A stretch of 64,000 nt of DNA from Caballeronia arvi. GTDB taxonomy: Bacteria; Pseudomonadota; Gammaproteobacteria; Burkholderiales; Burkholderiaceae. Below the pieces are notes generated by a model that made no database searches, had not been told where the DNA came from, and saw only the letters and a program-made list of their open reading frames with translations. Location: positions 19,337 through 83,336 of the forward strand of contig NZ_FCOM02000035.1 in the NCBI RefSeq assembly GCF_001544695.2, given 5' to 3'. Below are positions 26,768-35,104 of the stretch, one piece after another; the first letter of the stretch is position 1, and each line of letters begins with the position of its first letter. The position numbers were made by a program, and so were the translations under genes.

Positions 26768-28042
26768 TCATTTCACATGTATGTATTCCGCGGCCCCCTC
26801 TTGGAAGTCGACGCCATGAGGTAACACGACACCTGCGGAGCGCACCTTGTAGAGTTCGGGCTTATTTGCCGCCGAAACCTCGCCGGTTTTTTCCAGCTCA
26901 TCGGCGACAGCAAGCAGCATACGCCTAAACCGGACGATGGCCGCGTCCCCTGAGCCGAGTACCTCAAGCGAGCGATCCACGATCGGACCCATGCTTTCCT
27001 GCACGGCGGTGTCCTGCAGCCCGATACCATCGATACCGGTTGTCGTGTGCAAACGCTGTATCTCGCGATCAATGCCGTAGTCTTTGGCCGCACCCACTAG
27101 AGGCTCATAGCTCCCATCGTCCTTCGTTTCGGTATGCACCGTGCTATAGCTCAGTTCTTCCGCCGATAACGGTCGCCGTCCATTCCAGGTGATCGTAAAC
27201 ACCCAGCAGTTATGGTCGTCGATCGGCGTCCACGAATGTCCCATGACGGTGCCATTGTCTTGCTGAGGCGCGATCATGGTGTAAAACGGTAGCAAAAACT
27301 GCGTGATGCGCCAGTAGTACTCGTTTTCGGACGCGTTGCGCCGCGCCCCGATCGTCATCCCGTGATCGGTAGGGCGCACGAAAAATTTGGGCGCCGTGTC
27401 CATCGCCAGATACGGCACCGTTGTGACTGGCGAAACCTGCTTCTGCCGGAACGGCAAATGCTCCTTTTCCGGATCGAGGCGGCCGTGGAGGATGCCAACG
27501 TGACTTGAATCAATGCCGCCTTCCACGCCCTGGGCATAGTTCGTCCTCTGGAGGCGCTTTGATACGTAGCGGTGCGTCGAAGGCACGGTCGCCCATTCCA
27601 TCAACGGCGGCTTCTCAGGCTGATGCGCCGGATCGCCCATGTAGGCCCAGATCACACCCCCCCACTCAATGATCGGATAGCTCTTGATGCGTGTGTCCTG
27701 CAACATCTGCGTGTTTTCGGGCTCGGCCGGCATTTCCAGAATCTTGCCTTCCGTGTTGAACTTCCAGCCGTGATACGGGCAACGCAGCCCGCTCTGTTCG
27801 TTGCGGCCAAAGAACAGGTCTACGCGCCGGTGCGGGCAGTAGCGGTCGAGCAAGCCCAGCTTACCTTCAGTATCACGAAAGGCGATTAGTTCTTCGCCGA
27901 GAAGGCGCACACGCAGCGGTGCGCCGTCTGCAGTCAGTTCCTCGGGCAGCAAGAAAGGGATCCAGAAGCGCCTAAACGCTTCGCCCATAGGCTGACCGGG
28001 GCCAACCCGGCACAGTCGCTCATTATCTTCTTGGGTAAACAT
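26768..28042 (-). CDS. Rieske non-heme iron aromatic oxygenase, phthalate 4,5-dioxygenase-like
   Basis: This is a 424-residue oxygenase subunit. The N-terminus (CRVGPGQPMGEAFRRFWIPF) is characteristic of the phthalate 4,5-dioxygenase subgroup. The Rieske cluster is bound by CPHRRV near residue 70 and CPYHGW near residue 89; the mononuclear iron site includes GGIDSSHVGILHGR near residue 185. Members hydroxylate or demethylate aromatic acids, as monooxygenases or dioxygenases. It lies 29 bases after the ferredoxin gene, with CCGGAG before ATG 28042, in the CarAa-like operon. No dedicated FMN/2Fe-2S reductase is near, so it may draw electrons from the same ferredoxin. The substrate is unknown. 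Confidence 0.92.
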   Translation of the reverse strand: MFTQEDNERLCRVGPGQPMGEAFRRFWIPFLLPEELTADGAPLRVRLLGEELIAFRDTEGKLGLLDRYCPHRRVDLFFGRNEQSGLRCPYHGWKFNTEGKILEMPAEPENTQMLQDTRIKSYPIIEWGGVIWAYMGDPAHQPEKPPLMEWATVPSTHRYVSKRLQRTNYAQGVEGGIDSSHVGILHGRLDPEKEHLPFRQKQVSPVTTVPYLAMDTAPKFFVRPTDHGMTIGARRNASENEYYWRITQFLLPFYTMIAPQQDNGTVMGHSWTPIDDHNCWVFTITWNGRRPLSAEELSYSTVHTETKDDGSYEPLVGAAKDYGIDREIQRLHTTTGIDGIGLQDTAVQESMGPIVDRSLEVLGSGDAAIVRFRRMLLAVADELEKTGEVSAANKPELYKVRSAGVVLPHGVDFQEGAAEYIHVK

Positions 28043-28071
28043 GATTCACTCCGGGGGATGTTGGGGGTCCG

Positions 28072-28392
28072 CTACTCGCCGTACAGACAAAAGATGTCGT
28101 CGTCTTCAACGACAACTTCGTACGTCCGAAGCGCCGTAGTGCAAGGCTTCTCCGTGGCCTTACCGGTACACACATCGAAGGCCCCTCCGTGCAGTGGGCA
28201 ATACACGGTGGTGCCCTCGAGATCGCCACCGGTCAGAGACACCATGCCGTGCGTGCACAAATCGTCTGTAACGTAAAGCTTCTCGTCGACCTTGTAGACC
28301 GCCAGTTCCACATCTACGCCACTCGGACATACTTGGCGCATGGTTCCGTTGCTCATGTCACTGCGGCGGCACAGGAAAATCTTTTCAGCCAT
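28072..28392 (-). CDS. Rieske-type 2Fe-2S ferredoxin (oxygenase electron carrier, CarAc-like)
   Basis: This 106-residue ferredoxin shuttles electrons from the FAD reductase to the oxygenase. The cluster ligands are in DLCTHGMVSL and YCPLHGGAFD, the CxH and CxxH Rieske pairs, followed by CTGKATEKPC. The size equals that of CarAc (about 107). GGAGG lies seven bases before ATG 28392. It is placed between the two oxygenase genes, 19 bases after the first. Confidence 0.93.
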   Translation of the reverse strand: MAEKIFLCRRSDMSNGTMRQVCPSGVDVELAVYKVDEKLYVTDDLCTHGMVSLTGGDLEGTTVYCPLHGGAFDVCTGKATEKPCTTALRTYEVVVEDDDIFCLYGE

Positions 28393-28411
28393 CACACTGC
28401 CTCCAGATCAA

Positions 28412-29572
28412 TTACATGTGCTCGGGTTTCTGTACGCCACGCGCGTGGCGATGACACAGCTCGCGCCACTTGATGATCGGGGTATCGCCCTCAATCAGCA
28501 TCTCGTCGAGCCACGCATTGTCATTCCGATAAAACTTCTGAAGCGCGATGCGTGCGGTGACATCTTGCGCGTTGAAGTTTTCTAAGCTCACTGGCTTCCA
28601 TCGCGACCAGAACTCGTGTTCGAACGCTGCGCGTTCTTCGTCAGAAGCGGCATACTTGCCCAACGTGATGACGTACAGATGCTTATCGGCCGTAATCGGG
28701 ACGTACCATTCGTATTGGTTGATCCCTTGGTCAGGAAAATTGTCGACACGCAGCGAGCACGGCAGCCAGATCGAAGCGGCTGTGGTTCGCGTCGGCTTGT
28801 CGGATTCCCGTTTTATCCCAGTCACAACCGTTTGGCCTTTGACCTTGCCCTCCCACACGCTGACATGGTGGGCAAAAAGGTCATAAATGCCCTTCGGCTC
28901 GCCGTCCGTCTCCAAGATGTCGAGCTTCGACGAGTCTGCGAGGTGACCGATCGGCAAAGAACGCTTGGTATTCTCGACGAGCTCCGAAGTGCGATGGATA
29001 TACACGTGCAGTCCGTCAAAACCGTTTTCGGCGCCCACGCGCCAATTGGAATCTACTTCGTAGATCGCGGTCTGAATGCACAGGTCTTCATCAAGGAATG
29101 TCGGCGGTACATCCTCGGATAGCGGAGGCACCTTTGCGTCGTCGTCGCCCACGAAAACAAAAACCAACCCCTTCGCCTCCTGCACAGGATAGGTCTTCAC
29201 CTTGCGACGCCCGATTGCCTTGCTATCGGGTGAGGCCAAAATGTCGCAAAGCTTCCCGTCGTCCCATTTGTAGGTGAAACCGTGATACCAGCACGTGATG
29301 GTGTCCTCGGTATAGGACTCCACCTTTTCCGAAAATTTCACACCCCGGTGCAAGCAGCGGTTGCGCAAAGCTTTCACCTGCCCCTTGATACGCTTGAGCA
29401 AAATCTCTTCGCCGCAGACGGTCGTTGGCACGACCTGCGCCTCTGTAATATCGCGCGAAAGAAGGACCGGATACCAGTGGTTCCGGAAACCAAGCTTCGC
29501 TTCTAGGTATCTATTCCACCGCGGAACGCGATTCAGGAGGGCTTCATCGACAAAACTGCTGGAGGCTTCCAT
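28412..29572 (-). CDS. Rieske oxygenase terminal component, carbazole 1,9a-dioxygenase (CarAa)-like
   Basis: This is a 386-residue single-subunit oxygenase. Matches recalled from CarAa run along the whole length: AKLGFRNHWYPVLLSRDI, the Rieske motifs CLHRGVKFSEKVE and TCWYHGFTYKWDDGKLCDIL, IGRRKVKTYPVQEAKGLVFV, PPTFLDEDL, the mononuclear site VGAENGFDGLHVYIHRTSEL, SIWLPCSLRV, YEWYVPI and NDNAWLDEML. This group includes carbazole angular dioxygenase and 2-oxoquinoline 8-monooxygenase, so an N-heteroaromatic or dibenzo compound is the likely substrate class. GGAG precedes ATG 29572. A candidate operator lies about 40 bases upstream. It heads the operon with the ferredoxin and second oxygenase. 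Confidence 0.92.
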   Translation of the reverse strand: MEASSSFVDEALLNRVPRWNRYLEAKLGFRNHWYPVLLSRDITEAQVVPTTVCGEEILLKRIKGQVKALRNRCLHRGVKFSEKVESYTEDTITCWYHGFTYKWDDGKLCDILASPDSKAIGRRKVKTYPVQEAKGLVFVFVGDDDAKVPPLSEDVPPTFLDEDLCIQTAIYEVDSNWRVGAENGFDGLHVYIHRTSELVENTKRSLPIGHLADSSKLDILETDGEPKGIYDLFAHHVSVWEGKVKGQTVVTGIKRESDKPTRTTAASIWLPCSLRVDNFPDQGINQYEWYVPITADKHLYVITLGKYAASDEERAAFEHEFWSRWKPVSLENFNAQDVTARIALQKFYRNDNAWLDEMLIEGDTPIIKWRELCHRHARGVQKPEHM

Positions 29573-29610
29573 AGTGATCTCCTGGAGACAATAGATTAGG
29601 TTTCTACCAT

Positions 29611-29625
29611 TGCGTACTGTATGCA
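29611..29625. promoter_or_regulatory. Candidate operator TGCGTACTGTATGCA
   Basis: This member of the TGYRYACWGTRYRCA set is extended to the palindrome TTGCGTACTGTATGCAA (29610-29626). It lies 39 bases upstream of the CarAa-like oxygenase start, where it would overlap the promoter or leader. Confidence 0.7.
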
Positions 29626-29629
29626 ATCG

Positions 29630-30172
29630 GACACCAAGACTGCACTTTGCACATGGTTCATCAGCTAAATTACGCGGTCGATATTCCCGCGACAACCGAT
29701 TTATGCTCAGGGCATGGACGCATAATTCCTCATGTGTCCTCGCCTAAAGCACGTCCGCCAAACGCATCAACATGGTCCTTGCTCGCGCACGCATAGGGTA
29801 ATGCGCAAGGTTTCGTGGGCTCGCGGACAGGCACGTCTCGGCGACGTCGAGCGTCTCGACGGCCATCTCAGTCCGCGCCGCACGATTCGGAATTCGCAGC
29901 GCGGGCGTATGCGATTCAAAAGCTTCTTCATCGCCGCGCGATCGGCACCCTCACGCGCAAGGACGCGCGACGGTACTTGATTGCGATTGAATTGAGGAAG
30001 CCGCAGCGCGCATCCGGCGGCTGTAACCGATGAAGCAGAAAATGCCTCGAAGTGGTCGTCTTCCCTAGATGCACGGCCGCCAATGCGCAACATGCGGTGC
30101 GAATGCGGCGATCCGCAAGGACCGCTGCGACTGCTATACATCGTGGGCGAAATCGGCGCGGGCGGTTGATGA
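29630..30172. other. Upstream region of the oxygenase operon, no recognised gene
   Basis: No gene is supported here. A plus-strand piece near 29880-30030 (AIQKLLHRRAIGTLTRKDAR) looks protein-like, but has neither start nor family that I recognise. Confidence 0.35.
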
Positions 30173-30199
30173 AAAAACGCGCGGGCCCTATTCCCGCGC
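30173..30199 (-). terminator. Rho-independent terminator (minus strand)
   Basis: On the minus strand GCGCGGG, a seven-base loop and CCCGCGC form a hairpin that is followed by GTTTTTT. It lies about 360 bases downstream of the second porin gene and would end its transcript. Confidence 0.75.
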
Positions 30200-30559
30200 C
30201 TCTCGTTCAGAGCTCGACGTCCTGTTTGGAATCTTGCTTGGCATCTGTCCGATGCGGTACGAAGGGATGCCATACCGGCGTGGTCGACGGAAGCTCATCG
30301 AGAAGAGAGAATTGATCGAGTGATGTCTTATCGAACATGATGACCTCTTGCTGCATATTCGTTGACGCTATTAGCGCGCCGTCACGTTGTGTGTTGCTGG
30401 GCCGAGTGCATACCCGACGATTTCACTGACATGCGAGCTCCGCGATTTGCAATTTTGTCGCTCAAATATATCAACCGACTTCCTGCGCTCAAGCGGAGGT
30501 TGCCTCCCGCACCCAGTGATTCATCAGAGACTGCTGCGGGTCGCAACGCATCGCCGGGG
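30200..30559. other. 3' region of porin copy 2
   Basis: No gene is recognised between the terminator and the porin stop. It does not match the region downstream of porin copy 1, so the duplication ends at the porin stop. Confidence 0.4.
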
Positions 30560-31711
30560 TTAGAAGCGGTGAAACATGCCGGCCGTGACTGCCACCTGTC
30601 TTTTGGTCGTTGACGCGCCAGCAGGGCTCGCGTATTCGATGTTCGCATGCTGCGCATCACCGGCGGCAAGCTGGAAAATTCCGACGAGATACAACGTCGT
30701 CCTTTTCGACAAAGAGTAATTGTTGAACAGTGAGATCTGATGATACTTCGGTGCGAACTCGGTTGGCTGAACTTTGCCCATGGTGTAGATATAGTCGAGT
30801 GCGACCTGGTAAGCCGGCGTAACGTATTTGCTCACATTGGCTTCAATGTTGGTGAAGCCAGCGCGTGCCGTCGCGAGGCCAAGTTGGCTCACACCAAGGT
30901 TGTCAAAACGACTATGCGTGACGACCATTGCGACAGTTGTCGTACCGAGCACGTAGGATCCGCCGCCTCCATAAAGTTCCATATTCGTTGGCGTAAGCGC
31001 GTACGCAAACGTCGGCGACTGCGCGGTGATCGACGGGAACAGCGCCGTATTCCAGATGCCCTCGGGCGCCGCCAGTGACGGATGGTTCATGCGCATGTAC
31101 GCAGCTGAGAGACTCAGCGGACCATTGGCGTAGTTCAGCCCGAAGCTTAAGGCACTCTGATTGCCGAAGCTGCCGGCCACACCACCGAAGCTGTACATCA
31201 GGCCCGCCTGCAGCCCACTATAATTCGGCGACAAATACTTCACCGCGTTACTCGTGCGGAACTGGAAGTTGAAATTGTTGTTATCGCCGATAGACGCCGC
31301 ATAGCCGTTCCACTTCAGTGCCGCGGAATATTGGGCGAGCCAGTTTTGCGTGAGGTCGTACTGACGGCCGAATGTGACCACGCCGAGCGTATCGCTTTGC
31401 AAGCCGACAAACGCCTGACGACCGAATTCACGACCGCCTTGGGACATTGAGCCGGTATTCGGGTTGAAACCGCCTTCGAGTGTGAAGAGCGTACGCAGGC
31501 CGCCTCCCAGATCTTCGACGCCTTTGAGGCCCCATCTGCTTGGACCGGTCGCCGTCGACACCGACGGTCCTTTCAAGGAGTTATTTGCGTAGATCAGGCC
31601 TCCCATCACGAGGCCGTACAGCGTGACGCTGCTCGACGGAGACGACTGGGCATATGCCGCCGGGGAGGCGATAACCGATGTCAACAACATTGCAGAGCAA
31701 ACTCGTTTCAT
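30560..31711 (-). CDS. Gram-negative porin (copy 2)
   Basis: This 383-residue outer-membrane porin is almost identical to that at 9618-10769. By eye the only protein difference is residue 13 of the signal peptide (Val instead of Ala, MLLTSVIAS). Signal peptide, beta-strand pattern and terminal Phe are as in copy 1. It faces away from the oxygenase operon promoter region at 29.6 kb and has its own terminator at 30.17 kb. The two porins bracket the main catabolic genes. Confidence 0.93.
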   Translation of the reverse strand: MKRVCSAMLLTSVIASPAAYAQSSPSSSVTLYGLVMGGLIYANNSLKGPSVSTATGPSRWGLKGVEDLGGGLRTLFTLEGGFNPNTGSMSQGGREFGRQAFVGLQSDTLGVVTFGRQYDLTQNWLAQYSAALKWNGYAASIGDNNNFNFQFRTSNAVKYLSPNYSGLQAGLMYSFGGVAGSFGNQSALSFGLNYANGPLSLSAAYMRMNHPSLAAPEGIWNTALFPSITAQSPTFAYALTPTNMELYGGGGSYVLGTTTVAMVVTHSRFDNLGVSQLGLATARAGFTNIEANVSKYVTPAYQVALDYIYTMGKVQPTEFAPKYHQISLFNNYSLSKRTTLYLVGIFQLAAGDAQHANIEYASPAGASTTKRQVAVTAGMFHRF

Positions 31712-31745
31712 GGGGTCTTCCCGTTAAATCGATCGCAAACGTGGT
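30567..31745. repeat. 1.18-kb direct repeat, copy 2 (porin)
   Basis: Same-orientation copy of 9625-10804, offset 20942 bases. Similarity starts at the last codons of the porin and ends about 35 bases upstream of its ATG. Confidence 0.93.
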
Positions 31746-32431
31746 CTAAGAAAGAAGCACTTTTATCGTGGCCGATGCGTTTTCGAACATCGGTGTTGCA
31801 ATGAAATCCATCGCCGAAAATGACTTCAGCGAAATGCGCTTGCCAACTTCAAAATTTTCCAACGCCGGTTTTCAGGGACGTGGCCATATGCTGAATCATC
31901 CTCCCGGATGCCACCACTACTCGAAATTACAATTCAACGTTTCGCCATTGACCGAAATGTCGACCCTCCACCTTCCGAAATAGCCTTCAATATGAAACAT
32001 AATGTTTCTCGCATAGTCAGGAGAACTTCGGCGTTATAGCTCGGCAATATCCTTCTTCGCTGGTTGCGATAAGTGGCGATACTTACATGCACGGGGATCC
32101 GAGCCGGTCGGGCCATTCATCCTCTCGTCATCAATGAAAATCGCTGAGCCTTGCGGAGGCTCGACCGCTTAGTGAAAGAGCAAACGCCAACCGGATTTCG
32201 TCGGATTAGGAGCGCGCTTTGGAAGCTGACGTTGCCTGTGATTCGACAACCTTCGCATTTCCACCTCACTGCAGACACACGAAGCCGACAGCATAATCTT
32301 TTGATCGTATATTCGATTAATTTTGAACATTTCGAGAGGCTAACAGCTGGTGCAACGCAATTGCATCCTCGATTTAAAAGTTGTAACTGCGTTCACGAGA
32401 GGCCGACCCAAGGTCAGCCTCGTGAAGTCGG
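31746..32431. other. Intergenic region, nothing recognised
   Basis: About 690 bases of comparatively AT-rich DNA between the porin and the MFS gene. No supported gene, repeat or hairpin with T-tract was seen. Confidence 0.4.
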
Positions 32432-33703
32432 TTAGGCCCTCGTCAGCTTTTTCAGGAAAGACACTTTTTCTTTACCAGGAAAACTCGGAAGCAAAAAGAG
32501 CAGCAATACTGTCAAGATCAAGCCGACTACACAGGCGATTAGTGCGCTGTGATAACTTCCGGTTTTATCGAACATCGTTCCCAGGACGAACGGCCCCACC
32601 GCACTTCCGACCAAGAAGGCTGCATACAGCCAACCGTAAACTCGTCCAAAAACCTTCATGCCGAAGTAGCGGCTTGCGAGAATTGCCAGCAAATCACTCT
32701 CAGCACCAGCCGCAATCCAAAGCAGCGATGCGCCAGTGACAAGCGCTGTAATAGGCACTGATGGAAGTGAAAAAACCACGATCCCGATAGCGGCCAACGA
32801 ATAGCTGAGTGCCCCGATATAGGGTGCAAAAAATCGATCAACGAGGTAGCCCGAAACTAGTCGCGAGACAAGTGACACAAACGCGAAGTATGCATAATAT
32901 TGAGCTGCGACGACCGGAGGGAACCCTTTATCGCTAAAAATAGGCAATAGGTGAAGCTGAATACCGTGGATTGCCATTGCCGAGATCAGAAACGTCGCAA
33001 CTAATACCAAGAAGGTTGAGCTGAAAGCTATCCCGCGGAAGTGTTTGCTCTCGGATTCTAAAGTGTCTGCGCTGACAGTCGCAGTAACAGCAGGCGCATT
33101 CGACAAACTTCGGGATTCGCCGATCGTGAGCATAATTGGCACGCCAATGACGACAGGCAGTAACGCCAGTCCATAGAATCCGGCTTGCCAGTTGATGTGG
33201 CCGATTAGATACGTCGCCAGCAGAGGTGTCAATGCAGCGCCCACTGCAACACCTGTAGTAACAATACCCAGCGCAAGACCACGATGACTGTCGAAGCGGC
33301 GCGATACAGTTTTGGTGTACACAATCGAACTGGATACCGCTCCCGTCGCACCGATCCAGCAGCTAGCAGAATAAAGCCCATTCAGCCCGAAGCGTTGCAG
33401 AAGGGTTGGCAGAGTAGCCATACCCGCTGCGTAGAGCACCAGCGATATGACGCCAGGTACTTTCGAACCGTAACGATCGATCACCGTGCCGGCCACTGGC
33501 ATGGCGACCGCCATTGCAACGAGCAGGAACGTGAACGCCGCAGAAATTGCGCCGCGCCCCCAGCCGAAGTCGTGCGACAAAGGTTTGATGAATGCGCCGA
33601 ATGCAAAAATCACGACCGGAACAACCGAAACCGCCACACCGAACATGCCCAATATGACAAACATCCAGTCCCGACGACTGAATGGTATTGGCGAAGTCAA
33701 CAT
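32432..33703 (-). CDS. MFS transporter (monocarboxylate/aromatic acid type)
   Basis: This is a 423-residue inner-membrane carrier with about 12 hydrophobic segments. The loop 2-3 motif is GTVIDRYGSKVPG, with FGAFIKPLSHDFGWGRGAIS in the first segment, as in the MCT/OFA-like MFS group. It lacks the motifs of the AAHS aromatic-acid family, so uptake or efflux of a pathway carboxylate is plausible but unproven. GGAGGAG precedes ATG 33703. It stands alone on the minus strand, upstream of the porin. Confidence 0.88.
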   Translation of the reverse strand: MLTSPIPFSRRDWMFVILGMFGVAVSVVPVVIFAFGAFIKPLSHDFGWGRGAISAAFTFLLVAMAVAMPVAGTVIDRYGSKVPGVISLVLYAAGMATLPTLLQRFGLNGLYSASCWIGATGAVSSSIVYTKTVSRRFDSHRGLALGIVTTGVAVGAALTPLLATYLIGHINWQAGFYGLALLPVVIGVPIMLTIGESRSLSNAPAVTATVSADTLESESKHFRGIAFSSTFLVLVATFLISAMAIHGIQLHLLPIFSDKGFPPVVAAQYYAYFAFVSLVSRLVSGYLVDRFFAPYIGALSYSLAAIGIVVFSLPSVPITALVTGASLLWIAAGAESDLLAILASRYFGMKVFGRVYGWLYAAFLVGSAVGPFVLGTMFDKTGSYHSALIACVVGLILTVLLLFLLPSFPGKEKVSFLKKLTRA

Positions 33704-34059
33704 GAAATTCTCCTCCGTTAATATCCTAAAATCGAATCGATTCGAAAATCTTTAATTGGCGACCAATCTCCGCGCAAAGTCCTACAGAACCGTGCGAAGT
33801 TGTGGCAAATGTTCGCGGGCTCAATTAAAAGTGTTTGCACCTATAGTTTTTTGATTTTTTTGTGATCAAAACACAAACCAGCACCACTGTCTCTTGCCAC
33901 AGATCAACAGATTATGATTTAATGGAAAACCCTAGCCTAATACTAAAATGAGGGGAATGGCGCGTCCGGTTGTGAGTGAAGTATCAAGACACGTCTACCA
34001 TAGGCTCTAAAGGCGCCTAGCACTAATATGCTCGACTCCGCGCCCTCGTGTAATGATTG
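33704..34059. other. Intergenic, AT-rich promoter region
   Basis: No gene is present. The stretch contains an AT-rich palindrome-like segment TTTGTGATCAAAACACAAA (about 33860-33878), which may be part of the MFS promoter. No TGYRYACWGTRYRCA site was seen. Confidence 0.35.
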
Positions 34060-34884
34060 TCAGGTACCTACTCGCAGCGGCGCTGACAGCTTCCTAACCA
34101 AAGCCGAAACGCTTTGCGCGGTGATGCGGCCAGTCTTCGGATTGTCCGTAGGAATGTTTTCAATCGACATCGAAAACATTGCCGCGTCAGATTCAACGGT
34201 GATGGTATGCATGTTGCGCGTGATCTCCGGGTCCGCCCAAATTTCGAGCATCGTCCGATCCGGTCCAATCCCGGCAAGAGAAAGCGCCACGGCAACGTTC
34301 AGGTTTGCCGGAAATCCTTTGATCGCCTCACGAGCCGAACCCGAAAAAACTAAGGTTCGCTCGGCGATTTGATCAATGCTGATTCCCTGCTCCTTCAGAA
34401 ACGGTGCGCCCTGCAAGCCTTTCAATGGCTTACGCGTCACCATCTTGACCGACGTGATCTCGCCCTCTGCCGCAGCTGCCACTGCATCCAGGCCAAGCAA
34501 CGCACCGGTCGGAACATGAATCCGACCGCCGTGCGTTTCTGCCAGTTCGATGAGTTCCGGTCGATGGAGGAGCCCACCGCAACTCAACACAACAAGTTCC
34601 TTACCGGCCGTCAAAACCGGCACCGCTATCTCTGGCAACAGATGTGGGGGAGCGCATTCGATTACTACGTCGCACATTTCGGCCATTGCGTCAAAGCCAA
34701 CTACCTTTGGTTGGGTCGTCAATCGCGCGAGCCACTCCTTTGCAGCCTGTGCATTTCGAGCCGCAACAGCAACCAGTTCGACACTTGGAAGTGTCTGATC
34801 CAGGGACGTCGCTAACGACTTTCCGACTGTTCCCAATACAGCGATGCCAACTTTCAGCGTTCGACCATCTGCTTCTTTGTGCAT
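34060..34884 (-). CDS. Aspartate-dehydrogenase-domain (NadX/DUF108-like) oxidoreductase, copy 2
   Basis: This is a 274-residue paralogue of 23742-24554. It shares the dinucleotide motif KVGIAVLGTVGKSLA, where Val replaces Gly at one position, VIECAPPHLLPEIAVPVL, VPTGALLGLDAVAAAAEGEI, VTRKPLKGLQGAPFLKEQ and FPANLNVAVALSLAGIGPD. The end NPKTGRITAQSVSALVRKLS AP is nearly the same as copy 1. It follows a LigB-type dioxygenase gene on the same strand by about 220 bases. The repeated pairing of this family with ring-cleavage genes suggests a pathway role. Confidence 0.85.
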   Translation of the reverse strand: MHKEADGRTLKVGIAVLGTVGKSLATSLDQTLPSVELVAVAARNAQAAKEWLARLTTQPKVVGFDAMAEMCDVVIECAPPHLLPEIAVPVLTAGKELVVLSCGGLLHRPELIELAETHGGRIHVPTGALLGLDAVAAAAEGEITSVKMVTRKPLKGLQGAPFLKEQGISIDQIAERTLVFSGSAREAIKGFPANLNVAVALSLAGIGPDRTMLEIWADPEITRNMHTITVESDAAMFSMSIENIPTDNPKTGRITAQSVSALVRKLSAPLRVGT

Positions 34885-35104
34885 AAGCGCTCTCTGTAAC
34901 TTGTTGGTGCCTTGCCCCGCTCGCAGGTACCACCGCAGCCGACGTGGTGGAATCCCTTCGTTGAATCAAATGCTATTAAGGCCAAAATTTCGCCACAACG
35001 CATTTTTTTGCACGGGGCCAAGCATCGTTTCTCATGCATCTAGCACTTGGGAAACTCAGTGCTCATCTTGGTCTTGCACAACTATCTGCGCGGCGGCGCT
35101 CGTT

